Notes: generated from the sequence alone by a model not told the origin. 10,458 nucleotides of DNA from an uncultured Alistipes sp. (GCA_900769445.1 CAAGGR010000096.1:1-10458), one strand, 5' to 3'; counted from the first letter of the stretch, positions 1 to 6,720 are shown. A program made the numbers and translations.

Positions 1-183
1 AACATCAGCCTCGATAGTTCCTTCGAACTGACCGTGCATGGCGTCGTACTTAAGCATGTAAGCCAAATAATCTACTGGGCAGAGGTCGTTGATACCTACG
101 ATCTCGATGTCATTGCGTTTCATAGCTGCACGGAAAACGAAGCGTCCGATACGGCCAAAACCATTGATACCTACTTTTGTCAT
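1..183 (-). CDS. gapA: Glyceraldehyde-3-phosphate dehydrogenase, N-terminal part (cut by window start)
   Basis: GAPDH catalyses the NAD(P)-dependent oxidative phosphorylation of glyceraldehyde 3-phosphate to 1,3-bisphosphoglycerate in cytosolic glycolysis. The 61 visible codons begin MTKVGINGFGRIGR, the Rossmann nucleotide-binding start with GxGxxG at about residues 8-13. The INDL segment near residue 36 and the LKYDAMHG stretch around residue 48 are also hallmarks of the family. The catalytic cysteine and the C-terminal domain lie outside the window. ATG at 183-181 is the natural start, because the family begins within a few residues of this beta strand. The gene has its own promoter (298-329) and a leader of about 110 bases, so it is separate from the bat operon. 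Family assignment is very secure; the symbol is by analogy, since Bacteroidota may carry more than one gap gene. Confidence 0.96.
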   Translation of the reverse strand, partial: MTKVGINGFGRIGRFVFRAAMKRNDIEIVGINDLCPVDYLAYMLKYDAMHGQFEGTIEADV

Positions 184-201
184 TGTTGTAAAAGTTTTTA
201 A

Positions 202-219
202 AAAATTAATATTAATTTT
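202..219. repeat. Perfect 18-bp AT-only palindrome in gapA leader
   Basis: Positions 202-210 and 211-219 are exact reverse complements (AAAATTAAT, then ATTAATTTT). The palindrome ends 18 bases before the gapA start codon, inside the predicted transcribed leader. It could be a regulator binding site, a weak RNA hairpin, or chance in AT-rich DNA, which Bacteroidota often have just upstream of start codons. The palindrome is seen directly; no function is claimed. Confidence 0.5.
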
Positions 220-244
220 GTTTCTATTGTTTCGTTCTTGAAAG

Positions 245-279
245 CCCTTCCCTCTAGGGAGGGGTTTGGGGTAGGCCCC
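245..279. repeat. GC-rich double hairpin in gapA leader, possible dispersed palindromic element
   Basis: On the plus strand CCCTTCCC (245-252) pairs with GGGAGGGG (257-264) around a four-base loop, with one G-T wobble (a C-A mismatch in the minus-strand RNA). Directly next to it GGGG (268-271) can pair with CCCC (276-279). The block stands out sharply from the AT-rich DNA on both sides. From memory, blocks of this style (CCCCTCCC-like arms plus a CCCCAAACCCC-like stretch) recur between genes in many Bacteroidota genomes, so it may be a dispersed repeat that has landed in the leader. That is inference; this window has only one copy. Confidence 0.5.
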
Positions 280-297
280 ACTTTATCAAAATCGCTG

Positions 298-329
298 CAA
301 AATTACAGAAAATAAATGAAACGTGCAAA
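298..329 (-). promoter_or_regulatory. Bacteroides-type promoter of gapA
   Basis: Read on the minus strand, TTTG (329-326) is followed by exactly 20 bases and then TAATTTTG (305-298). This matches both boxes of the Bacteroidota primary sigma consensus (TTTG near -33, TAnnTTTG near -7, spacing 19-21) with no mismatch. Transcription should start around 290-294, giving a leader of about 110 bases with a GC-rich hairpin and an AT palindrome. A 7-bp repeat array ends six bases upstream of the -33 box. The box match is direct; the start site is inferred. Confidence 0.85.
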
Positions 330-334
330 TTTTC

Positions 335-369
335 GTTAAAAGTTTATCGTTGAAAGTTGAAAGTTTTTT
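335..369. repeat. Degenerate 7-bp GTT array upstream of gapA promoter
   Basis: On the plus strand five consecutive 7-base units each begin with GTT: GTTAAAA at 335, GTTTATC at 342, GTTGAAA at 349, GTTGAAA at 356 and GTTTTTT at 363. The two middle units are identical. The period matches the GTTTAGN arrays inside the bat operon, although the orientation is opposite. The array lies just upstream of the gapA -33 box, where an UP-like contact could act, but no regulatory role is shown. Confidence 0.6.
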
Positions 370-380
370 ATTTTTTGTTA

Positions 381-397
381 TTTTTGTTTTACAAAAA
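381..397. terminator. AT-rich inverted repeat after batE, weak terminator candidate
   Basis: TTTTTGT (381-387) and ACAAAAA (391-397) are perfect inverted repeats around three bases, 17 bases beyond the batE stop codon. The stem is nearly all A-T, and in the batE direction no T-run follows the second arm, so this is a poor match to an intrinsic terminator. It is the only candidate for the end of the bat operon that I can see before the gapA promoter, so batE transcripts may partly read on into gapA. Confidence 0.25.
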
Positions 398-413
398 GGG
401 GTATTTGCTTGGC

Positions 414-1151
414 TTAGATGCGTTCGAGATGGGCGAGTGGCATCCATCCGATATTGTTGCCCACATGTACGCAGCACCATTCGCCGATGACCTCTTTGAT
501 CTCCACCTTGGTGCCCTCGTGGATGGTAAAGAGGTCGGTGCCTGAGCGATCGGGCGAGGACTTGGCATTGACGATACCTTGTGTGATGATGGCCTCGGCG
601 CGCAGGGTGTCACGCTGGTGGAGTGACCCCGCATTGGCGCATGCAGCCATGGAAATGATAAGGGCGACGAGACTGGTGTAGAAAGCCGTCTTGCGAAGCC
701 ATATTATTTGGCTGAACGCAAAGAGGAAGAAGCCTACTAACGCCAATATAAACAGCGAGATAGATAGGATAATCCAAGTGCGTTGGCTGAGCGCATTGCG
801 GATGGCTTGGAGCCAGTTAGAAAGGAAGAATGATTGGGTGTCCTGGATATTGTCTATAATACGCGATTGTGCAAACTGGAGGTTGTGCTTGGCATCTTGC
901 AAGGATGGTTGGAGGCGCAAAGCACGTTCGTATGCGAGTATGGCTTGTGCCAACTCACCTTGCTTGAAATAGGCATTGCCGAGGTTGTAATAGACCACTG
1001 CGTAGTCAGATGGTAGATCGGCTACGTCGGTAGATGGTAGATTGGCGAGGATCTGCTCGTATTGTGTAGCGGCTTGAGCATAGTTGCCCTCGGCGTATTG
1101 GATATTAGCATCGGCAAAGAGAGTGGTAAGAAATATAAAAAGCAGTTTCAT
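414..1151 (-). CDS. batE: BatE: TPR, transmembrane and SH3-like aerotolerance protein
   Basis: Last gene of the bat operon, 245 residues. Residues 1-13 form a short signal-like hydrophobic segment. TPR repeats cover about 15-90, with a clear consensus run at YYNLGNAYFKQGE (about 54-66) followed by AILAYERALRLQP. Two membrane helices follow at about 125-148 and 155-172. The C-terminal 60 residues form a small SH3-like beta domain (KVEIKEVIGEWCCVHVGNNIG). This TPR, two-helix, SH3 order is typical of BatE in Bacteroides. It probably acts in the envelope as a scaffold for the other Bat proteins; the molecular role is not known. The TPR region carries an imprecise 24-bp internal duplication (LPSTDVAD, then LPSD) that looks like an insertion compared with the family as I remember it. 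It starts 20 bases after the batD stop. Confidence 0.9.
   Translation of the reverse strand: MKLLFIFLTTLFADANIQYAEGNYAQAATQYEQILANLPSTDVADLPSDYAVVYYNLGNAYFKQGELAQAILAYERALRLQPSLQDAKHNLQFAQSRIIDNIQDTQSFFLSNWLQAIRNALSQRTWIILSISLFILALVGFFLFAFSQIIWLRKTAFYTSLVALIISMAACANAGSLHQRDTLRAEAIITQGIVNAKSSPDRSGTDLFTIHEGTKVEIKEVIGEWCCVHVGNNIGWMPLAHLERI
1007..1046 (-). repeat. Imperfect 24-bp tandem duplication inside batE
   Basis: On the plus strand AGATGGTAGATCGG (1008-1021) recurs 24 bases later as AGATGGTAGATTGG (1032-1045), and each copy is itself a double 7-base motif (GGTAGAT). In BatE it encodes LPSTDVAD followed by LPSD, between the first TPR helix pair and the YYNLGNAY helix. The 24-base step keeps the reading frame. 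Beyond the shared 14-mer the two units diverge, so an old duplication or a chance low-complexity loop are both possible. Confidence 0.5.
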
Positions 1152-1171
1152 TGTTTCGAGGTTTGAAAGAG

Positions 1172-2998
1172 TTAGAGTTTGCAGTTCTCTAATTGGTTGA
1201 TAATCTTGGTTGTATCGTTGTAGATGTCTTGCATGGCGTGGTCGGAAGTTGGGGCATAGCGTGCAAACTCGGCGGTGGCGAGTACGTGCAATACTTCCTC
1301 AATGAGGGTGTCTGTCACACCTTTGCTGGCAAGGATCTGCGCGATGTTCTCTTTGTTGAGTTGTGCGGTAGGAATGGATAGGCGGTCGCTGAGGTAGGTC
1401 CATGCAGCGCGTTCGATTTCCTCGAAGAATGCGGTCTTGTTGTCAGCCTTGAGCAGTAGCTCAGCCGCTTTGAGTCGGCGTTGCGCCACTTTGTTGGCCT
1501 TCTTGTAGCGCACGCGGGTGATATCGGCATTTTCTTGGATCTTCTTGCGGAAGATGATGAAGAGCAGTGCCGCTAGGAGTGCGGGTATGAGGTAGCAAAG
1601 CCAGAAGGCGAGAGTGCCGAAGGTGAATTTGGACTTGTGGATTTTAAGTGCTGGTAATGCGTTGACATCGATATAGCGGATATCGGAGCCCAATTGCTGG
1701 ATATCTTCCTTTTGCACGAAATGATTGACCACTGCGGCATTGGCTTCCTCGGTGGCTGAACGTGCGATATGGAGCGTGTATTCAGGTGTGGCGAGCGTCT
1801 TATAGCTATCAGCTTGGGTGTCGTAGTAGGAGAATAGAATAGGCGGAATGGTATAGCTACCTCCCGCGCGAGGAATCGCCAGATACTCAATGGTCTTGGT
1901 ACCACTGACACCTGTGGTAGTGTTGCGGAAGTTGTTGGACACCTTAGGATCATATACTTCGAAGCCCTCTGGCCAATCCACAGCAGGTGTCTTGAGCAGT
2001 TTCATGTTGCCCGAACCTTGGATGGTGATGCTAAGGGTAACCGCTTCGTTGGCCTGCAGATCGGTGCTGGAGATGGTACTTGAGATATTGAATTGTCCTA
2101 CACCGCCGCTGAATCCAGCTGGTTTGCCTGTGGGCAAGGCATCCACATGGATGGTGGTGCCAGGCGCAGTAATAGCCTTGGTGGCAGTGGTATAGCTGTT
2201 GAAAAAGTCGTCGAATATACTGCGTACTTGTGCGCGGTTTTGTATGCGTAGCACTGCCTCAAACTCTGCAGGATCGATGGTGATGTTGCCACTGCGTTGC
2301 GGGAAGAGTAGGGTGCGGTAGAGCACAGCCGTTTGGTAGTTGCGGCCATTGTAGTGCTCCAGTTCGGTTTGTATCTCTCCCACTTCGAGCTCTTGCTTGA
2401 GGAATCCCTTGAACTCAGGTAGGCGGGTGTTGTTCGTGAATTGTGCGACATCCACGCCTGCGAAATACAGCTTGTAGCTGAGCAGGATGGCCTCTTGCTC
2501 ATGCACCTTGCCCTTGCTGACCAAGGTGCGTATGAAGATGTTGCCTTCGTTAATCTGGGTGGTTTCGCGTGGTTGGTTAGCTGCGCTCGCATTGCTTGTA
2601 GCAGCGGGGGCAGGTTGGTCGGGTGGGAGCACGGTGATACGCACGCCGTTGGAGGTATATTGCTCGCCATCCACCTTGATGGTAGCAGGTGGGATGGTGA
2701 AGGTACCCTCTTGGTTCGCCATGAGCGTGTAGGTATAGGTGAGGGTAAACGACGAGGTGCGTTTGCCATTGACGAACGAGGTGGACGATGATTGCGAGGT
2801 ATAAGGACCTGCAATATAATCAAAATCCGTAAACTCTGGCGCACGCAAGTCTTTGGCACGTTGGTTCACCGAGTAGGTGAGTTGGAAGGGCTTACCGACA
2901 ATCACTTGAGCAGGTGCAGAGGCCTTGAATTCTACATCTTGCGCCAGTGCGGTCAGCGCCATGTTGCAAATAAATAATATCGATAGTATCTTTTTCAT
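1172..2998 (-). CDS. batD: BatD: large exported aerotolerance protein
   Basis: 608 residues, matching the BatD / oxygen-tolerance family in layout and length. Residues 1-20 are a signal peptide (MKKILSILFI start, ALAQ cleavage region). Residues 21 to about 455 are beta-rich, with repeated Ig-like modules, for example VEFKASAPAQVIVGKPFQL at 22-40 and FNISSTISSTDLQANEAVTL around 303-322. The motif NMKLLKTPAVDWPEGFEVYDP (331-351) is characteristic. One membrane helix at about 461-483 is followed by a basic cytoplasmic tail with helices to 608. The protein is thus predicted to sit in the inner membrane with a large periplasmic part. BatC ends four bases upstream, so the two are tightly coupled. 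In Bacteroides fragilis bat genes have been tied to aerotolerance, but what BatD binds or does is not established. Confidence 0.93.
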   Translation of the reverse strand: MKKILSILFICNMALTALAQDVEFKASAPAQVIVGKPFQLTYSVNQRAKDLRAPEFTDFDYIAGPYTSQSSSTSFVNGKRTSSFTLTYTYTLMANQEGTFTIPPATIKVDGEQYTSNGVRITVLPPDQPAPAATSNASAANQPRETTQINEGNIFIRTLVSKGKVHEQEAILLSYKLYFAGVDVAQFTNNTRLPEFKGFLKQELEVGEIQTELEHYNGRNYQTAVLYRTLLFPQRSGNITIDPAEFEAVLRIQNRAQVRSIFDDFFNSYTTATKAITAPGTTIHVDALPTGKPAGFSGGVGQFNISSTISSTDLQANEAVTLSITIQGSGNMKLLKTPAVDWPEGFEVYDPKVSNNFRNTTTGVSGTKTIEYLAIPRAGGSYTIPPILFSYYDTQADSYKTLATPEYTLHIARSATEEANAAVVNHFVQKEDIQQLGSDIRYIDVNALPALKIHKSKFTFGTLAFWLCYLIPALLAALLFIIFRKKIQENADITRVRYKKANKVAQRRLKAAELLLKADNKTAFFEEIERAAWTYLSDRLSIPTAQLNKENIAQILASKGVTDTLIEEVLHVLATAEFARYAPTSDHAMQDIYNDTTKIINQLENCKL

Positions 2999-3002
2999 AA
3001 TC

Positions 3003-3704
3003 TTACCAATCTTTCTCTACGCGACGTTTCTTGCCTTGTTGGCGTTGTAGTTTCTCTTGTGTCTCTTGTTCGTCTTGCTCAAGGGCTTGCAGGATTTGCT
3101 CGGCAGTCTCTTTGTCCATCTGATCCTCGTTTTGCTGTTGCTGCTGTTGTTGCTCTTGTTGCTGTTGTTCTTGTGGTTGCTGTTGTTGTGTAGAGTCGTT
3201 TTGCTGTTCTTGCTGTTGATTTTGGTCTTGGTTTTGTTGCTGCTGTTGCTGTTGTTGCTGTAGCTGCTGCATGGCTTTCACGAGGTTGTAGCGCGTGTCG
3301 TTGTCCTTGGGGTTGCGTCGCAACGATTGTTGGTATGCCGCCACGGCTTTGTCGTATTGCTGTTGCGCATAGAGGGCATTGCCCATGTTGTGATAGGTGT
3401 CAGCCAATCGGCTGTCGATGAGCTCTTTGCGCGTCTTGTCATCGGATTTGAGCAGTTGCTCTGCTTTGGTATATTGTTCCATTGCCTCGGGGTACTTCTC
3501 TTGGCGGAAGAGTGCATCCCCCAGGTTGTAGTGTGCCTCGAATGATTGGTCGTTCTTGTCCAACGCACGGCGGTAGTTGACCTCTGCTTCGGTGTAGTTG
3601 GAGTCGTTGTACTGCTTGTTGCCACGACGCACGTCAGGGCTCTCATGCTGCGCAAAAAGCAGCGAAGCGATGCATAATGATATGATTGTAACTAATAATC
3701 GCAT
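3003..3704 (-). CDS. batC: BatC: TPR protein with glutamine-rich tail
   Basis: 233 residues. A signal peptide is likely at 1-18 (hydrophobic stretch ending LLFA-Q). TPR motifs span about 25-140: EAEVNYRRALDKNDQSFEAH, YNLGDALFRQEKYPEAMEQY and YHNMGNALYAQQQYDKAVAAY are consecutive TPR helix pairs. Residues 146-191 are strongly glutamine-rich (34 of 46 are Q, mixed CAA and CAG codons). The end (DKETAEQILQALEQDEQETQEKLQ, then a basic KKRRVEKDW tail) is the usual BatC closing segment. Probably exported and a protein-protein adaptor within the Bat complex. A Q-rich tail between TPR and terminus is common in BatC, so its presence is not odd, though its length probably varies. No lipobox is seen. The start ATG lies 21 bases after the batB stop. 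Confidence 0.92.
   Translation of the reverse strand: MRLLVTIISLCIASLLFAQHESPDVRRGNKQYNDSNYTEAEVNYRRALDKNDQSFEAHYNLGDALFRQEKYPEAMEQYTKAEQLLKSDDKTRKELIDSRLADTYHNMGNALYAQQQYDKAVAAYQQSLRRNPKDNDTRYNLVKAMQQLQQQQQQQQQNQDQNQQQEQQNDSTQQQQPQEQQQQEQQQQQQQNEDQMDKETAEQILQALEQDEQETQEKLQRQQGKKRRVEKDW
3129..3269 (-). repeat. Glutamine-codon tract in batC
   Basis: These 47 codons of batC are dominated by CAA and CAG, interrupted by N, D, E, S, T, P and one L. Because the codons alternate irregularly, the DNA is not a clean triplet microsatellite, but it is still low-complexity and prone to slippage in multiples of three. On the opposite strand it reads as a leucine-only run, which is an artefact. Confidence 0.85.
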
Positions 3705-3725
3705 ATTACTTTTTAGTTAGTCGTT

Positions 3726-4763
3726 TTACTTTTCCGTTTTTTCTCCAAACAAGTCCATGCGTGTGAGGCGGTGGTTCTTGCGTGAGAGAATGAAGAACTC
3801 AATGACGAGCAACAATAGCGCAATCAGCACGAAGGATTGGTATTGCTCATTATAGTCGGCATAGACGGTGGTCTCGAGGTCGGTGGTAGCGATGCGGTCG
3901 AGCTCCTGTTGGAGGGCACGCATGGCGGTATTGGTATTGTCGCAACGCACATAGATGCCACTACCTGCTTGTGCGATTTGCTGACACATCTCTTCGTTGA
4001 GGCGGCTGACAACGACTTGTCCGCTGCGGTCTTTGAAATAGTCGTTGGTGCCTGGCTTAGGTATAGGTGCTCCCTCCGGCTTACCAATACCGATGACAAA
4101 GACTTGGATCCCCAACTCTTGTGCCTTTTTAGCTGCGGCAATGGCGTCATCCTCGTGGTTCTCACCATCGGTGATGAGGATGATAGCACGTCCTGCATCG
4201 CTCTCTTGTGCTCCGAAGGAGGTGATGGCTGTTTGCAGGGCAGTGCCGATGGCCGTACCTTGTGTCTGGATGAGGTTAGGGGTGATGGTGTTGAGAAACA
4301 TCTTGGCTGACACGTAGTCGCAAGTGATAGGGAGCTGCGTGAAGGCGTCGCCAGCAAAGACCACCAAGCCCACCTTGTCATCCACCATGTTGTCAATCAT
4401 CTTGCTAAGCATCTGCTTGGCACGGTCCAGACGGTTAGGAGCTACATCTTCGGCGAGCATGGAGTTGGAGATATCCAATGCTACCATCACTTCGATGCCT
4501 TGTCGCTTAACGGTCTTCTCCTGTTGTCCAAATTGTGGACGTGCTGCAGCGATGATGAGCAGCACTGCCGCCACAATCATCAGACTGAACTTCCATACAG
4601 GTCGGCTCTTAGATGCATCTGGCATAAGCTGTGCCATCAATTCTGGATCGCCAAACTCCGCCAACTGGCGGCTCTTGCGCTTGGTGTAGATGATGTATAC
4701 AATCACGAAGACGGGTATCGTGATAAGCCACCAAAGCATTTCTATATTTGCAAATCTAAACAT
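3726..4763 (-). CDS. batB: BatB: membrane-anchored von Willebrand A protein
   Basis: 345 residues from ATG at 4763. An N-terminal membrane helix at about 9-26 is followed by a short basic loop, a second helix at about 59-75 ending in the ARPQFG motif that precedes the VWA domain in BatA/BatB proteins, a VWA domain at about 89-290, and a C-terminal helix at about 311-327. The metal-ion-dependent adhesion site is intact: DISNS (97-101, DxSxS), a threonine near 141-147 and ITDGE (197-201). It likely binds ligands in the periplasm or at the membrane together with BatA; MoxR-type ATPases commonly act on such VWA proteins. A GTG at 4775 would add MFRD, but those codons come from the intergenic repeat, so ATG at 4763 is preferred. 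The first codons (MFRF) themselves resemble a repeat unit. Confidence 0.92.
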   Translation of the reverse strand: MFRFANIEMLWWLITIPVFVIVYIIYTKRKSRQLAEFGDPELMAQLMPDASKSRPVWKFSLMIVAAVLLIIAAARPQFGQQEKTVKRQGIEVMVALDISNSMLAEDVAPNRLDRAKQMLSKMIDNMVDDKVGLVVFAGDAFTQLPITCDYVSAKMFLNTITPNLIQTQGTAIGTALQTAITSFGAQESDAGRAIILITDGENHEDDAIAAAKKAQELGIQVFVIGIGKPEGAPIPKPGTNDYFKDRSGQVVVSRLNEEMCQQIAQAGSGIYVRCDNTNTAMRALQQELDRIATTDLETTVYADYNEQYQSFVLIALLLLVIEFFILSRKNHRLTRMDLFGEKTEK

Positions 4764-4767
4764 ATCT

Positions 4768-4794
4768 CTAAACACTAAACACTAAACACTAAAC
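4768..4794 (-). repeat. 7-bp GTTTAGN array filling the batA/batB junction
   Basis: Four CTAAAC units (GTTTAG on the minus strand) start at 4768, 4775, 4782 and 4789, exactly seven bases apart, and fill almost the whole 30-base space between the batA stop (4796-4794) and the batB ATG (4763). The last base of the batA TAG stop overlaps the first repeat unit. An extra GTTTAG (4761-4756) straddles the batB start codon. Confidence 0.85.
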
Positions 4795-5783
4795 TACTCC
4801 GCAATAGTGCGAAGAACTAGGAATCGGAGCAGCACTTCGAGCAGTAGGCAGAGCAGAGCAGCCGTCAGGAAGGGCATAAAATGCTCGGTGCGCTTGGAGT
4901 ACTCGCGAACGCGAATCTTGGTCTTCTCGAGTTGGTCAATCTGTTGGTAGATAGCGCGCAGACTATTATTGTCGGTTGCGCGGAAGTACTCGCCGCCTGT
5001 GAGTTGAGCGATATTGCGGAGGGTAGTCTCGTCAAACTCCGAACTCATCGTGCCATATTGCACGCCATATGGCGTATGCATAGGTACACGCACTTGGTCG
5101 CTGTAGCTGCCCACACCTATCGCGTATACGCGTATATTAAAGGTCTTGGCGATTTCGGCTGCGGTTTGAGGGTCGATGTCGCCGCGGTTGTTGCTACCGT
5201 CGGTGAGCAGGATCACTACCTTAGACTTTGTTTCCGAATCTTTCATACGGTTCACTGCGTTCGCCAGACCCAAACCGATAGCCGTACCATCTTCGATCAT
5301 GCCGAACTTCACTGATTGGAAGAGGTTGACCAGCACCGCATGGTCGGTAGTCAGAGGACATTGCGTGAAGCTCTCGCCTGCAAATACCACCAAACCGATC
5401 TGGTCGTTCGGACGTGAGAGCACAAACTCCGTAGCCACGGCTTTAGCAGCCTCCAGACGGTTGGGCTTGAGGTCTTCGCCTAGCATGGTACCCGAGATAT
5501 CCAACGCCATCATGATGTCTATACCCTCGGTGGATTCCGATTGCCAGCGATTACTCAATTGTGGTCGTGCCAAAGCCAAAGACAACAATATCACCAATAG
5601 CACACGCAACACAAAAGGCACATGGATCAACCATACACGCAAACTCTTGGGCTGTTGCTGCAAACTAGCTGTTGAAGACAACTGCACCGATGCACGAGCG
5701 GTGCGCAACTTCCATATATACCATCCTACTACTGGGATCAGTAGCAGCAATAAAAACAAATATCCTGGACTAGCAAATGTCAT
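4794..5783 (-). CDS. batA: BatA: membrane-anchored von Willebrand A protein
   Basis: 329 residues from ATG at 5783. The start MTFASPGYLFLLLLLIP matches the BatA N-terminal anchor (helix about 6-22). A second helix at about 53-73 ends in ALARPQLSN, then the VWA domain runs from about 86 to 285, and a C-terminal helix lies at about 304-323. The metal site reads DISGT (95-99), with threonine at the last position in place of serine, and LLTDGS (192-197) is present. This is conservative and metal binding should remain possible. BatA and BatB are paralogues and adjacent, suggesting a hetero-oligomeric VWA pair. A GTG start at 5795 would add MFRD from repeat DNA and is not preferred; the same 15-base leader precedes batB. 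A 25-base repeat-filled gap separates it from the gene upstream. Confidence 0.92.
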   Translation of the reverse strand: MTFASPGYLFLLLLLIPVVGWYIWKLRTARASVQLSSTASLQQQPKSLRVWLIHVPFVLRVLLVILLSLALARPQLSNRWQSESTEGIDIMMALDISGTMLGEDLKPNRLEAAKAVATEFVLSRPNDQIGLVVFAGESFTQCPLTTDHAVLVNLFQSVKFGMIEDGTAIGLGLANAVNRMKDSETKSKVVILLTDGSNNRGDIDPQTAAEIAKTFNIRVYAIGVGSYSDQVRVPMHTPYGVQYGTMSSEFDETTLRNIAQLTGGEYFRATDNNSLRAIYQQIDQLEKTKIRVREYSKRTEHFMPFLTAALLCLLLEVLLRFLVLRTIAE

Positions 5784-5787
5784 ATCT

Positions 5788-5814
5788 CTAAACACTAATC
5801 ACTAAACTCTAAAC
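5788..5814 (-). repeat. 7-bp GTTTAGN array at the 5809-6720 gene / batA junction
   Basis: Units start at 5788 (CTAAAC), 5795 (CTAATC, one change), 5802 and 5809 (CTAAAC), exactly seven bases apart. The stop codon TAG (5811-5809) of the upstream gene is part of the last unit, so the repeat supplies that gene's stop and possibly its last residue. The 17 bases after the start complement (CATATCTCTAAACACTA) are identical before batA and batB. Confidence 0.85.
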
Positions 5815-6720
5815 TGTAGGTGCTTCAGCACCGTCCTCTAAACTTTTAATCGTCGTCTCCTTGACGAAGGTATATGCACTACGCAAACTCAGTTCGTTTT
5901 CGTCGGGTGTGGTGGTCCACTTGGCGAACTTTACTAAATCCGCTAACGTGAGCATCTTGCGCAGTTGTTCGTAGAGGTCCTTATTGTCGCTCAAGAGCGG
6001 ACGCATGGCACGCAATGTCTCATCGGAAGTCTGCTCGGCACTGCTCACCTCGAATCGGCGGGCGATGTACTCGCGTACCACGTCGGTAAGTTGCGTGTGG
6101 TATTCCTTCACCTGTCCCGTTTGCCAGATCTTCTGCTCGCGGATGGCATCCAACTTCTCCAGAGCCACCTCCTCAGCAGGACGCAATGGCTCGGCTGCTA
6201 CGGCATCCTCATCGCGTTTACCCATACGACTTTGCAGGTAGGTGATGAGGTAGTATCCTCCTACGCCCACGCCTGCTACAGCCAATGCCAGCAGTACCCA
6301 TCTTAGGAATCCCCACCACCAGATAGGTGCGCGGTAAATTCCTTTGATGTCGGTGATAGCCATGTCGGTAGAGTCCATCTCAAATGGCTGTACCACATTC
6401 AGCATCAGCGATTCGCTCCAGACAGTATCATCGCCACTGACGAAAGGCAGGGGCTCGATATAGAAGAGCGAGTCCTCGAAGGAGGTCAGCGTCAGGTATT
6501 GGTTGTACTGCACGCGACCGTCGCTGAGGGTGGTGGTATCTATGATGGTACGGTCCACAATCTCAATGCCAGGAATCAGGTGTTCGCCGAGCACAGGCAT
6601 CTGCACCTGCTCTCCTACCTCGCAGGTAGCACGCAGATGCAAGTCGGTTTGGTCGCCGATAAAGAGGGTGGTACTATCTATTGCGGCACTAACCACCAGT
6701 GCCAAAATCGTTGTTAGCAT
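5809..6720 (-). CDS. Single-pass membrane protein of bat operon, unassigned function
   Basis: 303 residues. I recognise the position (between DUF58 and batA, as in Bacteroides relatives) but not an established function. Residues 1-13 form a short signal-like segment. An extracytoplasmic beta-rich part of about 115 residues follows (DSTTLFIGDQTDLHLRA resembles the start of a BatD Ig-like module). One membrane helix lies at about 134-162, preceded by a tryptophan cluster IWWWGF. The cytoplasmic tail contains ALEKLDAIREQKIW and VKEYHTQLTDVVREYIARRFEV (about 205-225), a pattern seen in DUF4381-like proteins of MoxR/VWA operons. It is probably a membrane partner of MoxR and DUF58. The start overlaps the DUF58 stop by seven bases, indicating translational coupling. 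The gene ends in a small hairpin (5819-5832) and a repeat-derived TAG stop. Confidence 0.85.
   Translation of the reverse strand: MLTTILALVVSAAIDSTTLFIGDQTDLHLRATCEVGEQVQMPVLGEHLIPGIEIVDRTIIDTTTLSDGRVQYNQYLTLTSFEDSLFYIEPLPFVSGDDTVWSESLMLNVVQPFEMDSTDMAITDIKGIYRAPIWWWGFLRWVLLALAVAGVGVGGYYLITYLQSRMGKRDEDAVAAEPLRPAEEVALEKLDAIREQKIWQTGQVKEYHTQLTDVVREYIARRFEVSSAEQTSDETLRAMRPLLSDNKDLYEQLRKMLTLADLVKFAKWTTTPDENELSLRSAYTFVKETTIKSLEDGAEAPTV

Noticed and set aside
381..397. Strong terminator between batE and gapA
   Set aside because: The inverted repeat is almost pure A-T and lacks a T-run after it in the batE direction, so it is listed only as a weak candidate.
184..413. tRNA, small RNA or small gene in the gap upstream of gapA
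   Set aside because: No cloverleaf or convincing short open frame was found; the gap is accounted for by promoter, repeats and leader hairpins.
3057..3263. Plus-strand open frame rich in leucine
   Set aside because: It is the antisense reading of the batC glutamine codons (CAA/CAG become TTG/CTG); no independent start context or homology.
4764..4775. GTG start of batB at 4775 (and the matching one of batA at 5795)
   Set aside because: The extra MFRD residues are encoded by repeat DNA in both genes, while the ATGs at 4763 and 5783 begin sequences that look like the usual family N-termini.
5176..5805. 209-codon plus-strand open frame opposite batA
   Set aside because: It is antisense to a fully motif-supported VWA gene, has no recognisable domain, and its composition follows the codon bias of the opposite strand.
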